A stretch of 64,000 nucleotides of DNA from Tepidisphaeraceae bacterium (lineage in GTDB: Bacteria > Planctomycetota > Phycisphaerae > Tepidisphaerales > Tepidisphaeraceae): the NCBI GenBank assembly GCA_035998445.1, contig DASYHQ010000051.1, positions 85,922 through 149,921 of the forward strand. The letters run 5' to 3'. This document shows positions 35,268 through 42,894 of the stretch, piece after piece (position 1 is the stretch's first letter; each line of letters opens with the position of its first letter). Position numbers and translations under genes: made by a program. The notes below the pieces were generated by a model that saw nothing but the letters and a program-made list of their open reading frames with translations, ran no database searches and had not been told where the DNA came from.

Positions 35268-37559
35268 ATGAAGAAATCCTCATTCGCAATCGCGTCGGCC
35301 GCTTCCCTGGCGCTGGCCGGCGCCGTGTGGGCGCAATCGCTTCCTGCGCAGAACGCCACAGCTCCGTTGGACGCGGACGGCAACGGCCTTTACGACGACG
35401 CCGAGCGAAAGCAGTTGATCGACGTGCTGCAGCAGAACGTCCCAAGCATTAAGGGTGCGACGTTCGACGCCGACGGCGATGGGAAGGTTACCGTTCTCGA
35501 ACAGGCGCAGGGTCGTCACCCTCTGACGATGACGATCGGCGGGGAACTGCTCAAGAGCGGGGTGCAGATCCCATGGGCCATCGATGCGTTTCCCGAGTGG
35601 ATCACGACCGCCTATGTGCAGGAAGACGTAGCCGAGGGCACGGTGGCCGAGCACCCCACACGCGGCAACCAGAAGCGGCACGGCACGCAGGAGTCGGAAG
35701 ACTCGCGCCCGCGGCGGGCGGCCGATCGTGGCGGCGTGGAGTTCGCCGCAAACACCGGCCAGCACCTGACGGCGCCCGGAAGTCGCAACGCGCAGTGGGA
35801 TTATCGCTGGACGCTCCTGACCTTCCGGATCGACAAGAACACCGGCTCGGCCAACGAGACGGTGCTGCTGGATCTGAACAAGGGAGATCGCTCGCTGCGA
35901 TCGTCGCCGAAGGTATGGTTCGACAAGCAGAGCGGCCTGCACGTGCAGTTCGTCGGCCGGAACAAGGGGGGGCTGGACCGACGAATCATGGTTGCAGACA
36001 ACGTCGTGGCCGACGGCGAAACTTGGAACGTGCTGGCCTGTGGCATGCGATACGGACAGATGTACGCCACGGTCAACGGGGTAGAGCTATCGACGCAGGA
36101 AAAGCAGCCGCCGCGATTTGCCGGGGAGCTTCCCCCGGGCGAGGGCCTGCTGACCCACCTGGGCGATGCGCGCAAGACGAACATGGCGTGGGCGTATGAT
36201 GCGCTGGTGTTCGGCTTAACCGAACCCTCGGAAGCGATGGTGCGAAAGCTAACGGCTTGGGCGGCGCACCGCGTTGGAAGCCAGAAGCTGCTCCCGGAGA
36301 ACCACCCGTATCGCGCCCATCGCCCGACCATCGACCGCGAGGACTTCCCATATCGATACCTGCCCAACGAAGAGCAGCGCCTGGCGTGGATTGGGAAGGT
36401 AAAGGGTGATGTGGAGGCCAAGATGGTCAACGCGGCCGGACCACGTGTTGAACCTGAGGGATTCGAGCGGGCCTTCTACGACGATTTCCGCGCCAACCGC
36501 CTCAGCCCGAGTACCAGCGGCGAGGGGGACCTCTGGCAGGGGCCGGGATGGAACAGCTCGGTCGGCGTGGACGCTCCAATGCTCGAGCCCGGCCGCACGC
36601 CCGACGTCTATCCCTACGACGCCGAGAAGCAGCACCAGGGCGTGTCCGTCGCCAACGACGGCGGCAACATGCGCAGTGGCGCGATCTACACCATTAACAA
36701 CCAGGGCCACGGCCACACTTGGCGCGGTCCGAAGATATTCCGCGTCCGCGCCCGTTTCGACAAGCCGCTGGAAGGCCAGGGCCCTCCAGGCGGGCTGTTC
36801 TCCGGATTCTGGTCGTACGACAACGACTTCCTCTTCTGGCGCACGGCCAACCGCATCGAGATCGACTATCTCGAGTTCGACGGCATGTATCCCAACTACC
36901 TGAACAGCTTCTCCACCCACCTGCACTACTCGCATTGGCGTGAGAACATCCACGCGCTGAAGCCGGCCGGCTACCCGCGCGCCAAGGGATACGGTGGCGA
37001 GCTGACCGAGGAGAAGAGCAAGCTTCCCGGTGGAATCTACATCTGGGATGGCGAGTTCCGCACCTGGGAGTTCGTCATCACCGAGGGGACGACCTACGTC
37101 AACGTTACCCTTGCTGACAAGGACGGGAAGGAGCGTTGGGTCGAGGTCTACCGCATTCCCACCGAACCCACCTACCTCGAGCGCTTGGACCTGCACTTCA
37201 ACCTCGCTCTAAAAGGCCGCCGCGGTGGACCGGCGGAGGGGAAGCGGGAATCCTACGCGGCGGACTGGATCGAGGTCCTGCAGAAGACGGATCAACTCCA
37301 GCAGGTGCCGGCGCCGTTCACGGCCAAGCCGAAGCTGGCCGGCAGCGTGACGGCCGGCAGCACGATCACGTGCGAGCCGAACGTCGAGGGCGTCACCGAC
37401 ATCCGCTACTTCTGGTACGCCGACGGCTATCCGCTGACGTGGGGCACCGACAACACCTACAAGATCACCGAAGCCGAGGCGGGCAAGTCGATCCGTTGCA
37501 TGGTGAAGGCCGTCGGCGCTCTGGACAAGCCCGAGGCGTGGAGCGACGTGATCAAGTAA
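35268..37559 (+). CDS. exported GH16-like enzyme with EF-hands, LamG-like and Ig-like domains (tandem copy 2)
   Basis: A 763-residue exported paralogue of the preceding gene product, with the same domain order: signal peptide (ALAGAVWA-Q), two EF-hands (D35-D37-N39-D43-E46; D67-D69-D71-T75-E78), LamG-like domain, GH16-like domain with E531-I-D533-Y-L-E536, and Ig-like module. Similarity runs over the whole length, by eye well over half identical, so this is a tandem duplication that has since diverged. AGGAG precedes the ATG by four to five bases. The 128-base gap between the copies contains no gene. A strong terminator follows. Confidence 0.75.
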   Translation: MKKSSFAIASAASLALAGAVWAQSLPAQNATAPLDADGNGLYDDAERKQLIDVLQQNVPSIKGATFDADGDGKVTVLEQAQGRHPLTMTIGGELLKSGVQIPWAIDAFPEWITTAYVQEDVAEGTVAEHPTRGNQKRHGTQESEDSRPRRAADRGGVEFAANTGQHLTAPGSRNAQWDYRWTLLTFRIDKNTGSANETVLLDLNKGDRSLRSSPKVWFDKQSGLHVQFVGRNKGGLDRRIMVADNVVADGETWNVLACGMRYGQMYATVNGVELSTQEKQPPRFAGELPPGEGLLTHLGDARKTNMAWAYDALVFGLTEPSEAMVRKLTAWAAHRVGSQKLLPENHPYRAHRPTIDREDFPYRYLPNEEQRLAWIGKVKGDVEAKMVNAAGPRVEPEGFERAFYDDFRANRLSPSTSGEGDLWQGPGWNSSVGVDAPMLEPGRTPDVYPYDAEKQHQGVSVANDGGNMRSGAIYTINNQGHGHTWRGPKIFRVRARFDKPLEGQGPPGGLFSGFWSYDNDFLFWRTANRIEIDYLEFDGMYPNYLNSFSTHLHYSHWRENIHALKPAGYPRAKGYGGELTEEKSKLPGGIYIWDGEFRTWEFVITEGTTYVNVTLADKDGKERWVEVYRIPTEPTYLERLDLHFNLALKGRRGGPAEGKRESYAADWIEVLQKTDQLQQVPAPFTAKPKLAGSVTAGSTITCEPNVEGVTDIRYFWYADGYPLTWGTDNTYKITEAEAGKSIRCMVKAVGALDKPEAWSDVIK

Positions 37560-37593
37560 CACCGATCGCTACGAAATGTCATTCTTCAAATCG

Positions 37594-37623
37594 CCACCGG
37601 CTTGCCGGTGGTCTTTTTTTTTG
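37594..37623 (+). terminator. Rho-independent terminator after the GH16 pair
   Basis: CCACCGG-CTTG-CCGGTGG forms a 7-bp GC stem followed by TC and a run of nine T. It lies about 35 bases past the stop of copy 2. Confidence 0.92.
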
Positions 37624-37640
37624 AAGGCATGTTCGTCCGC

Positions 37641-37673
37641 GTGTAGGGACGATACCCCGTGTCGCCCCTACAG
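37641..37673. repeat. hairpin-forming intergenic sequence
   Basis: TGTAGGGACGA and TGTCGCCCCTACA form an imperfect stem around TACCCCG. It may be a further short intergenic repeat family. The rest of 37624-37864 shows no coding sequence. Confidence 0.4.
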
Positions 37674-37864
37674 GTTCCCCATCCTTTCACTACAGATATT
37701 CGGCGCCTGGTCTTCAATCTCCCTCAGAATTTCCCATTTTTCCCTGCAACCGCCCTCATCCCTACGGCACGCGGGTTGCTCTAGAGGTTCCTTGACTACC
37801 ACGGTAACGAAACGCGAGCTTTGGCGCTTGCGGCCGATGGGAAGGGAACGAACAGGAGACTGCC

Positions 37865-38089
37865 ATGTTGACCACACTTGCTGCCGGGGCCCTGATTGCC
37901 CAAGCCGTGCCAAACCTGCTTTGGCTGGCCATTGTGTTCTTTATTATCGCAATCATCGCGTACGTGCTGGGCGCCCGCGGCGTGGCCGGCATGAGCGCTG
38001 GCATCGGTCGCACGCTCCTGTTCGTGTTCATCGTGTTGGCCGTCATCGTCGCGATCGTCTCGCTGATGAGCGGTGGCGACGCGGTATAA
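37865..38089 (+). CDS. DUF1328-family small membrane protein
   Basis: A 74-residue protein with two hydrophobic helices (LLWLAIVFFIIAIIAYVLG and TLLFVFIVLAVIVAIVSL) separated by the GARGVAGMSAGIGR linker, matching the YtjA/DUF1328 family in length and pattern. Such proteins are small inner-membrane proteins of unknown function, often found near stress genes. AGGAG lies seven bases before the ATG. It appears monocistronic. Confidence 0.88.
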   Translation: MLTTLAAGALIAQAVPNLLWLAIVFFIIAIIAYVLGARGVAGMSAGIGRTLLFVFIVLAVIVAIVSLMSGGDAV

Positions 38090-38302
38090 CCCCGGCACCC
38101 AAGTTACCCAACCTTGTCGCATCTGCGACAAGGCTTGGGAGGCTCCGACCTGCATCGCCAAAACTGAGGCGTCGGAAAGCCAGAAGCACACCGGCTGGGC
38201 TGCAATCGTGCAGCCTGGCCTATCGGAAAGTTCGCGAAGGCACGCCCGCTCAGATCGCTTGGGTTTTGCGTTGGACCGGAGTTTGTATCCTCCCCCAACG
38301 TC

Positions 38303-38740
38303 ATGACCTCAGAACGATCGGCGGGCGTCGTCGTTTACATCTCCACCTTGCACGGCCGCGAGTACCTGCTCCTCGATTACGGTCGGTACTGGGACTTTCC
38401 CAAGGGCCACCTCGAAAAGGGCGAGGACGACCGCACGGCTGCGCTGCGCGAACTGCAGGAAGAAACCGGCATCACCGACGTGGTGCTGGACGCCAGCTTC
38501 TTCCATGAAATCCAGTACACCTTCCGCAGCCGCAAAGGACCGCTGGTTGATAAGACCGTCGCGTTCTTCATGGGCCAGACGCAGACGCGCAAAGTGAAGA
38601 TCAGTGACGAGCACGTCGCGTACGCCTTTGTGCCTTATGAGGATGCGGTAAAACAGGTGACTTACGCTAATGCGCGAAACCTGCTGAAGAAGGCGGAAAG
38701 CCGACTGGATGACGCCGCTAAGAGCGACAGGATGGCGTAG
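38303..38740 (+). CDS. Nudix hydrolase, diadenosine-polyphosphate-hydrolase-like
   Basis: A 145-residue protein with a perfect Nudix box: G35-x5-E41-x7-R49-E-L-x-E53-E54-x-G56-I. The N-terminal SAGVVVY and the WDFPKGHLEKGE block match the bis(5'-nucleosyl)-tetraphosphatase subgroup rather than MutT. It would hydrolyse a nucleoside diphosphate linked to another moiety in the cytoplasm. No ribosome binding site is evident upstream of the ATG. Its neighbours do not define a pathway. Confidence 0.92.
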   Translation: MTSERSAGVVVYISTLHGREYLLLDYGRYWDFPKGHLEKGEDDRTAALRELQEETGITDVVLDASFFHEIQYTFRSRKGPLVDKTVAFFMGQTQTRKVKISDEHVAYAFVPYEDAVKQVTYANARNLLKKAESRLDDAAKSDRMA

Positions 38741-38774
38741 GTAATCGTGTCGGTTGTTGTTAGCGAGCTCGTCA

Positions 38775-38843
38775 GCCGGAGGATCTCTTTCTGCCCGGCG
38801 CGAATACGGGGGGAGATCGTTCGAAGTACCTCAGGATGATGAT
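38775..38843. repeat. degenerate family-A repeat remnant
   Basis: GGAGATCGTTCGAAGTACCTCAGGATGATG matches the right arm of the AGGTACTCC subtype of family A (as at 47542 and 50008). The left arm is eroded, with only GGAGGATC still recognisable. Confidence 0.5.
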
Positions 38844-38860
38844 TCTTGTTTGAAGACGCT

Positions 38861-39021
38861 AGAGCGTGTTAGGCACTTTCGGGGTCAGTAACGCAGGCGT
38901 GACGACGCTGGGTGCCACGGTTTGGTACGCCAAGCCGTGTCTGCGTGTACCGGCACGGCTTGGAGTACCAAACCGTGGCACCCAAGCCAGTTTCTGAGCT
39001 GGAAAGTGCATAACCCGCTCT
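38861..39021. repeat. long nested inverted repeat, family E
   Basis: Outer arms AGAGCGTGTTAGGCACTTT and AAAGTGCATAACCCGCTCT are complementary with two mismatches. Inside them lies a second strong inverted repeat (38909-38985) whose arms begin GGTGCCACGGTTTGGTAC and end GTACCAAACCGTGGCACC. The element ends within the stop codon of the downstream minus-strand GTPase gene. Size and structure are like a MITE. Confidence 0.8.
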
Positions 39022-40735
39022 AAGCTTTCTTCCCCACCGTCTGCCGCGCCTTCTCCAACTCCATCGCAACGTTCTGCGTGCGCACATGAGCCACGCGTAG
39101 CGGTTCAGTAAGAGCCGACGCCCAATTTAGCGATTGCCGCGACAAATCCAGTTCCGCGGGCCCCTCGCCAGTCGACCACATCGCCAGCCAGCGCGTCACC
39201 CGGCGGCCCGTCATCCAGCGCAGCGCGAGCCAGAGCACCACGAAGTAGATCACCAGGAACGACACCGTGGTCAGCAGGTATGTCGTACCGAGAATGCGAA
39301 CCATCAGCAGGCCCAGTTCCTGCCCGGTGCGTGCAAAGCCCGGCTGCAGCGCCGCCTCGAGCAGGGGTTGGACGAACGGGAACCAGAGCAGTGCGCCGAT
39401 CGTCAGCGTCCAGCGCAACAGCGCCGAAATTGGGTTGCGAGAGCGCCCGTAGCGGGCCAGCACGTAAGACCGCTGGCGTTCGATCGTATCGATGAGCACG
39501 CTGCGCAGCTGGATGACCGCCAGTTCGGCGTCGCGGTCATCCCACAGCTTTCGGCCGATGAAGATCGTCGCGACGGCTGGCGAGGTCTGCCGTACGTGGG
39601 CGAACGTCGCCTGCAGTACTTCGTGCATCGGTCGGCCGTTCAGCGTGAGGTACGAATCGACCCATCCACCCGTCGACCCCAGCGCCCGCACCGCGGCGCC
39701 ACCGCGCACGATCGCCAGCAGCGCGATCAGCAGTGGCGACAGCAGCGAGTGAACGAGGTTCACCAACGGCCACCGCGCGACGCGCACGCCCGTGGCCTCG
39801 TCGATCAGCGAGGCGCGATAGATCGGATCGCTCGCCAACCGCGGCAGAGACTGCTCGAGCAACGGCCCGACCACCCGCGCCGCCAGCAGTTCCTCGGTGT
39901 CATTGCGCAGCCGAGCGAGCCGGTCGGCACGCTCGGGCAAGTTCTGCGTCGCCATCCACGCCACGAGCGACCGGTCGCGCTGCTGCCCGGCCAACTGGCT
40001 GGCCTGCGCGACCTCGCTGCGCGATCGCTTGCGCGTCACCGCCCGCTGCAGTTCCGGCAAGTCGTACGCGGCCGGCTCGCGCGCGCTGACCACCCAAACG
40101 CGCGGCGGCTCCATGCCGACCGCGGCGCCGACGCGGGCGGCGTAGTCGTCGCGAATCTCGATTATCGCGGCCTCGTCGCCGCGCAGCTGGTCGGCCTTGT
40201 TCAGCACGAAGACGAAGTTGCGCGGGTCGTTCCCCTCGGCCACGCGGTTGAGCATTTGCCGGGGCTGCTGGTCGGCGTACTTCTCGATGCTGACGAGCCA
40301 GATCGGGTAGAGCATGTGCCGCAGCATCCGCCGCGTGAGCGCCAGGTGAGACTGAAAGTGGCTATCAATATCGGGCAGGTCCAGCAGCACCCGCGCCGGG
40401 TCGCCCGCCAGTGTGTGCAAGACAATGCGATACTGGCCCGCCGCCTCGCGCTCGAGCAGTTCGCGCACGGCCGGCTCTCGCGACTCGTGCACGTACGCCA
40501 CCACGCCATCGGTGCCCGCCCCATGCGAAGTGACCGCCGTCACCGTCTGGCCCGCCAGCGCGTTCACCATCGCGCTCTTGCCGACCTCCTTCCCACCGAT
40601 GAGCCCGACGAAGTAAAAGTCGCTCTCGTCGATGTCGCTCGACAACGTCGGCGCATCCGCCTCCAGTAACCGCGGTGGCGCGGCGCCGGTCAGCTCGATC
40701 GTGTCGCGGACAAGTTGATGAAGGTCGGCGGACAT
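39020..40735 (-). CDS. dynamin-like membrane GTPase (pair member 1)
   Basis: A 571-residue protein with an N-terminal GTPase domain: P-loop G47-G-K-E-V-G52-K53-S54, a G3-like D-L-P-D-I-D where D-x-x-G is expected, and G4 L-N-K-A-D. The C-terminal half has several hydrophobic helices (LVHSLLSPLLIALLAIV, LRWTLTIGALLWFPFVQPLL, LLTTVSFLVIYFVVLWLAL), so it is membrane-anchored. Size and layout resemble bacterial dynamin-like proteins. ATG 40735 is chosen, where GTPase-domain similarity begins. A related GTPase gene lies upstream on the same strand, separated by a 405-base gap of repeats. The pair may remodel membranes; function is inferred. Confidence 0.75.
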   Translation of the reverse strand: MSADLHQLVRDTIELTGAAPPRLLEADAPTLSSDIDESDFYFVGLIGGKEVGKSAMVNALAGQTVTAVTSHGAGTDGVVAYVHESREPAVRELLEREAAGQYRIVLHTLAGDPARVLLDLPDIDSHFQSHLALTRRMLRHMLYPIWLVSIEKYADQQPRQMLNRVAEGNDPRNFVFVLNKADQLRGDEAAIIEIRDDYAARVGAAVGMEPPRVWVVSAREPAAYDLPELQRAVTRKRSRSEVAQASQLAGQQRDRSLVAWMATQNLPERADRLARLRNDTEELLAARVVGPLLEQSLPRLASDPIYRASLIDEATGVRVARWPLVNLVHSLLSPLLIALLAIVRGGAAVRALGSTGGWVDSYLTLNGRPMHEVLQATFAHVRQTSPAVATIFIGRKLWDDRDAELAVIQLRSVLIDTIERQRSYVLARYGRSRNPISALLRWTLTIGALLWFPFVQPLLEAALQPGFARTGQELGLLMVRILGTTYLLTTVSFLVIYFVVLWLALRWMTGRRVTRWLAMWSTGEGPAELDLSRQSLNWASALTEPLRVAHVRTQNVAMELEKARQTVGKKA

Positions 40736-40759
40736 AATCTCTCGGCAGACGGGTTTTCC

Positions 40760-40798
40760 GGTCCCTCTCCCGGTACGCCGGGAGAGGCTAGGTGAGGC
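40760..40798. repeat. family-B repeat, half copy
   Basis: GGTCCCTCTCCCGGTACGCC continuing to GGCTAGGTGAGG equals the left arm of the copy at 11445, but the mirrored arm is missing. It lies only 25 bases upstream of the GTPase start, so it may affect that gene's leader. Confidence 0.8.
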
Positions 40799-40838
40799 AC
40801 TGTCTGACGGATCCACGTAAACGGGCATCGGCGCGATT

Positions 40839-40940
40839 GTCATCCCGAAGGGAGCCTAAGGCGACCTGAGGGATCTCGACCGACCGACGGTGCGGGCCAT
40901 GGGAGATCCCTCAGGTCGCCAAGGCTCCCATCGGGATGAC
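40839..40940. repeat. intergenic inverted repeat, family A (copy 2)
   Basis: GTCATCCCGAAGGGAGCCTA ... GGATC is mirrored by GATCC ... GGCTCCCATCGGGATGAC. The inner arm sequence (CCTAAGGCGACC) differs from copy 1 but is matched by its partner arm. Confidence 0.85.
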
Positions 40941-41011
40941 ACGCGTGTCGCCAGCGTGCAATCCATTGGACAGGCTTCAAGTGATTTCCCAACAAGCGAA
41001 AACCCACCCGT

Positions 41012-41112
41012 GTCATCCCGAGCGGAGCGGTAGCGACTCGAGGGATCGGTACTGAGGACAGTTTCGGACAGTTCGAGATCCCTCAGGTCGCTACCGCTCC
41101 CATCGGCATGAC
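41012..41112. repeat. intergenic inverted repeat, family A (copy 3)
   Basis: The arms GTCATCCCGAGCGGAGCGGT ... and ... ACCGCTCCCATCGGCATGAC are the same subtype as copy 1 at 5089. It sits about 70 bases from copy 2. With the half family-B copy it fills the 405-base gap between the two GTPase genes, where no coding sequence is seen. Confidence 0.85.
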
Positions 41113-41140
41113 AACTGTCGCCACCTTTGTTACTCGTTCT

Positions 41141-42826
41141 TCACACCATCTCCTCCATTTCGTTCGCCGCGTTCTCGATCGACTCCAGTGCTCGTTTGTC
41201 CGCCGACCGCGAATCAAGCCACGCCGTGACCGAGGCGATCTGGTCATGCGCGAGCTTCGTGAAGCGATCGGAGATGGCGACGTTCGTGGCGCGGGTGCGG
41301 GCGGTGACCTCGTTGCTCAGGCGTTCGGTCATCCACGCCGCCAGGCTGTAGCCGCCGAGGATGATGAGGTCGATGGGGCCGAAGAACGCGTGGTGCGTGG
41401 CGACGACGATCGTCAGCAGGTACGGCGCGGCCTCGGAGAACTTCGACAGCCGGTCAGCGCCTGGCAGCACGCTCATCAGCTTGCGCAGCAGGCGCGTGTC
41501 GCGCGGGTCGGCGTTCCAGCGGGCCTCCAGCCATTCCTTCAGCGCCGCCAGTTCATCATCGGCAATCGCCGCGGCACGATCGGCGGGCAGGAAGGCATCG
41601 GTGTAGGTCGGGTCGGCCGTCAGTGGGGCAAGCGCATCCGACGATCGCACGGCGTCGTCCACGCGCGATCGCACGACGGCGAACGCATCCATCAACAGCT
41701 GCCGGAAGTCGGGGACGTTCTTCGCCTCGTCGGCGTACGACGGCGCGCCGCCAGACGACACCTCGCCGCGCGCCACGTAGTCCCATGCTGCGCGTGGTAG
41801 GCGCGCCAGTAGCGACGGAATCTGCCGCGCGCGGTCCAGCACGCGCTGCGGGCCGATCAGGTAAAGCACGCTGCGCTGTTGCAACCGGCGCTGCAGCTGC
41901 TGCGTGATCGGGTTGACGTCGACCCCGGCCGGCGGCGTCTCCATCGCGCGCAGGCGGTTGATGACATCGTCGACGGCGCGACGTTCGGCGCGCAGCGGCG
42001 CAATGACATGATCGCGCAGCCGGCCAACCAAATCGTGCAGGCGCGCCGCGGCGCCGTCGCGCGCCTCGGCCTGTTCGTTCACCTTTGCCAACCAATGTTG
42101 CAGGTCGGCCAGCGCTGCGCCGGGCGGCGGTTCGATCGCGGCATCATCGCGCGGCACGACGAACACGCTGGCCTCAGGCCAATCCCGAGAAGCCAGCAAC
42201 GCGCGGTAATCGTCCAGCACCACGCGCTCCTCGCACTTGTTCATCACGAACGCCGCCGGCAGCTGGTACCGCGACGCGAGGCGGTAGTACGGCAGCAGCT
42301 CGGTCATCTGATATTTTTCCGGCGTCACCACGAACACGACCGCCGTCGCCCAGCGGAACGCACGGTCGGCCTGCGCGTGGTGGGCGGGGTGGTCGCCGTC
42401 GAGGTCGGGCGTGTCGATCAGCACCACGTCCGTCGGGGCGCCGGCGACGATCGCCAGCTGGTCCGGCGTGCCGCGCGCGGGTAGCGGCACGTCGGTGACA
42501 TGTTCAACCCCTAACCAGCCGGGCGGCACATCCTCGCGCTTTCGCGCGACCGCGACGCAGCCGGCGGTGTGCGTGCGCCGGAAGCTGGCGGCCGTCAGCG
42601 TCTGGTCCAACAGGCGATTGACCAGCGTGCTCTTGCCCGTGCCGGTGCCGCCCAGAATGGCCACCAATGGCGTTGCGCCGCGGCCGCGATCCAGGTGAAA
42701 CGCCAGCGCCGCCGCGTCCGTCCGGTGTCGCCGCACGGCTTCGTGCGCCGCGGTAGCGGGCAGCGACGACAACGCCGCGTCAAGGCGGCGCAGGTGCGAC
42801 CGAATCTGGCTGGTGGAGGCGCTCAT
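41141..42826 (-). CDS. dynamin-like membrane GTPase (pair member 2)
   Basis: A 561-residue protein with an N-terminal GTPase domain: P-loop G59-G-T-G-T-G64-K65-S66, G3 D-T-P-D-L-D-G and G4 M-N-K-C-E. A long helical region follows, with one or two hydrophobic segments near the C-terminus (APYLLTIVVATHHAFFGPIDLIILGGYSLAAWM) that could insert in the membrane. It differs in detail from pair member 1 but shares the architecture, as paired bacterial dynamin-like proteins often do. It is encoded upstream of member 1 on the same strand and just downstream of a large AsmA-like gene (69-base gap), so it may act in envelope or membrane maintenance. Confidence 0.75.
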   Translation of the reverse strand: MSASTSQIRSHLRRLDAALSSLPATAAHEAVRRHRTDAAALAFHLDRGRGATPLVAILGGTGTGKSTLVNRLLDQTLTAASFRRTHTAGCVAVARKREDVPPGWLGVEHVTDVPLPARGTPDQLAIVAGAPTDVVLIDTPDLDGDHPAHHAQADRAFRWATAVVFVVTPEKYQMTELLPYYRLASRYQLPAAFVMNKCEERVVLDDYRALLASRDWPEASVFVVPRDDAAIEPPPGAALADLQHWLAKVNEQAEARDGAAARLHDLVGRLRDHVIAPLRAERRAVDDVINRLRAMETPPAGVDVNPITQQLQRRLQQRSVLYLIGPQRVLDRARQIPSLLARLPRAAWDYVARGEVSSGGAPSYADEAKNVPDFRQLLMDAFAVVRSRVDDAVRSSDALAPLTADPTYTDAFLPADRAAAIADDELAALKEWLEARWNADPRDTRLLRKLMSVLPGADRLSKFSEAAPYLLTIVVATHHAFFGPIDLIILGGYSLAAWMTERLSNEVTARTRATNVAISDRFTKLAHDQIASVTAWLDSRSADKRALESIENAANEMEEMV

Positions 42827-42894
42827 CGTGCGTCAGGATCATACGCGCTTCAGCCAAGCGGTGCGCGGGGTCGGTGGGACGCGCGTCCTGCGAG

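Noticed and set aside
39134..40669. Plus-strand ORF of 511 codons opposite the GTPase gene
   Set aside because: It is the antisense shadow of a GTPase with P-loop and membrane helices.
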